The translations under genes and the position numbers were made by a program. Shown here piece by piece: positions 5,399 through 6,739 of a stretch of 6,739 nt of DNA. The notes beneath the pieces are model-generated. The model saw only the letters and a list, made by a program, of their open reading frames with translations, did not search any database and was not told where the DNA came from. The DNA is from Chitinophagaceae bacterium (GTDB taxonomy: Bacteria > Bacteroidota > Bacteroidia > Chitinophagales > Chitinophagaceae): NCBI GenBank assembly GCA_014379785.1, contig JACMLD010000073.1:1-6739 (forward strand), read 5' to 3'. Numbering within the stretch: position 1 is the stretch's first letter; each line of letters opens with the position of its first letter.

Positions 5399-5411
5399 TA
5401 TTTGCAAAACC
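5399..5411. promoter_or_regulatory. TTTGCAAA palindrome, candidate operator between AraC and flavoprotein genes
   Basis: The octamer TTTGCAAA (5401-5408) lies in the 114-nt divergent spacer and equals the centre of the palindrome in front of the SDR gene (4367-4374). The overlapping GATATTTG (5397-5404) also resembles the Bacteroidota -7 box TAnnTTTG for the + strand gene, with one mismatch, but it has no -33 box at the usual distance. A shared site on both sides of the regulator gene fits autoregulation plus control of its neighbours. Confidence 0.35.
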
Positions 5412-5456
5412 TTTTTCAACCATGGACGTTATTACGAATAATTCTGGCGAAGACAT

Positions 5457-6739
5457 ATGAAAATTGAAACCCCCGAAACCCATATTGGAATCATTGGCGG
5501 CGGCCCCATGGCGCTGATGCTGTATAAGAGGCTGATTGAATCCGGAATAAAAAACCTGAAGATTACCATTTTCGAGAAGCAGAAGCAACTCGGCGTGGGC
5601 ATGCCATACAGTAGCCTGGGAGCCAACGATGAGCACGTGACGAATGTATCGGATATTGAAATTCCGGAATTGGTAATGCCAATGAAAGAGTGGATAAAAA
5701 CTGCTCCAACCGAGCTACTGAAACGCTTTGATATCAATTCCGCAAACTTCAATGAGTACAAGGTAGTCCCGAGATTGTTGCTGGGCGAATACCTGAGCGA
5801 TCAGTTTGAAATCCTTCTCGAACACAGCAAGAAAATTGGACTAAAAACGGTAGTGAAATTTGAAACGGCTGTAACAGATGTCGTCGACGAAAGAGACAGT
5901 CTGACGATCGTAACCAACAAGGGCGAGGTAAAAGGCCTCCACCATATAATGATTGCCACGGGCCATCAATGGTCGGCAAAGAATGATAAGAAATTTAAAA
6001 ACTATTTTGATTCTCCTTACCCTCCATCCAAATTAAAGATCAAGGCGAACTATCCGGTTGCCATCAAGGGTGCTTCGCTGACGGCCATCGATGCGATCCG
6101 AACATTGGCGCGCGAAAACGGCTGCTTCAGCAAAAACGAAGACGGATCACTTACTTATAATTTGAATGACGACAGTCCGGAATTCAGTCTCATACTGCAT
6201 TCCATTGATGGATTGCTTCCGGCCATACGTTTTCATCTGGAGGATGTGCATCACTCCGATGATTCAGTTCTATCAGACGAAGAGACAAAGGAAGTGATGG
6301 ATGCCAATGATGGATTTATTCCGCTCGATTATCTCTTTGAAAGAAATTTCAAAAACAGTTTTATAAAAAAAGATTCTGATTTTTACCAGGAGATCAAGAA
6401 TCTGACGATCGAGGCATTTGTAGAAAAAATGATGGCGCTTCGCGAAAAACTCGATGCCTTTGTTTTGTTCAAGGCTGAATATGCAGAAGCAGAAAAATCT
6501 ATCAAGAGAAAGGAATCGATCTACTGGAAGGAAATGCTGACGGAGCTTAGCTTTGCGATGAACTACCCCGCAAAACATTTCTCTGCTGAGGACATGATTC
6601 GGTTGAAGAAGGTCTTAATTCCGTTGATCTCGATTGTTATTGCGCACGTGCCTCAGAGTTCCTGTCGCGAGTTGATCGCATTGTATGATGCGAATGTGTT
6701 AACGCTGATCGAGGTGAATCCTGAAAGCAAAGTAGAGCC
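5457..6739 (+). CDS. FAD/NAD(P)-binding protein (PF13454-like), 3' end beyond the window
   Basis: The frame starts at the ATG at 5457 and stays open to the right edge: 427 codons with no stop, so the C-terminus is missing. Residues 9-18 (HIGIIGGGPM) form the Rossmann dinucleotide-binding turn GxGxxA, followed by the acidic end of strand 2 (ITIFEK, 36-41). The segment GVGMPYSSLGANDEHVTNVSD (46-66) matches the characteristic G-x-G-x-x-Y-S...N block of the FAD-NAD(P)-binding family PF13454. IMIATGHQW (164-172) is the second conserved FAD-contact motif, and VAIKGASLTAIDAIRTL (201-217) resembles the second nucleotide-binding turn. The reaction is unknown; relatives are monooxygenase-like flavoproteins. 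It is divergent from the AraC gene across 114 nt, suggesting regulation by that protein. The start choice is supported by the motif beginning just 8 residues in. The ribosome site is weak. Confidence 0.88.
   Translation, partial: MKIETPETHIGIIGGGPMALMLYKRLIESGIKNLKITIFEKQKQLGVGMPYSSLGANDEHVTNVSDIEIPELVMPMKEWIKTAPTELLKRFDINSANFNEYKVVPRLLLGEYLSDQFEILLEHSKKIGLKTVVKFETAVTDVVDERDSLTIVTNKGEVKGLHHIMIATGHQWSAKNDKKFKNYFDSPYPPSKLKIKANYPVAIKGASLTAIDAIRTLARENGCFSKNEDGSLTYNLNDDSPEFSLILHSIDGLLPAIRFHLEDVHHSDDSVLSDEETKEVMDANDGFIPLDYLFERNFKNSFIKKDSDFYQEIKNLTIEAFVEKMMALREKLDAFVLFKAEYAEAEKSIKRKESIYWKEMLTELSFAMNYPAKHFSAEDMIRLKKVLIPLISIVIAHVPQSSCRELIALYDANVLTLIEVNPESKVE

Overview
The window looks like a chromosomal segment of a Bacteroidota bacterium, probably Cytophagales or Chitinophagales. 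This is inferred from the protein families (a Bacteroidota-type lipoprotein, a two-TM winged-helix regulator, an AraC regulator with a typical Bacteroidota N-terminus), from start codons with A-rich leaders and no clear Shine-Dalgarno, and from intergenic spaces filled with palindromic repeats. No mobile-element gene, tRNA, rRNA or CRISPR array is visible.

Layout from left to right: the last 51 codons of a + strand gene (stop at 158); a palindromic repeat (188-291); a lipoprotein gene with TPR-like C-terminus on the - strand (292-1329); a spacer with a truncated hairpin repeat and a second palindromic repeat (1330-1543); a membrane-anchored OmpR-type winged-helix regulator on the - strand (1542-2444); a divergent secreted YceI-family gene (2523-3158); a 389-nt gene-free stretch with three stem-loops, two of them copies of one structured element; then a short-chain dehydrogenase/reductase (SDR) gene (3548-4318) and an AraC-family regulator (4410-5342), both on the - strand with AraC upstream; and finally a divergent FAD/NAD(P)-binding protein gene (5457 to beyond the right edge).

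Two regulatory modules can be proposed. The winged-helix regulator and the YceI gene share a 78-nt divergent promoter region with three direct TTTACA repeats, as expected for an OmpR/PhoB-type DNA-binding domain. The AraC regulator sits between the SDR gene and the FAD-protein gene. The palindrome TTTGCAAA occurs once in each of its two flanking spacers, and in the SDR spacer a related half-conserved site lies exactly 21 bp away, which suggests one regulator controlling a small redox gene set.

The most unusual feature is the pair of hairpin elements at 3160-3270 and 3422-3539. They share an inner core of about 65 nt but have unrelated outer arms that are nearly perfectly self-complementary in each copy. 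Each begins within about 10 nt of a stop codon and has the same orientation relative to the gene it follows. A truncated left half of the same family seems to lie at 1409-1433.
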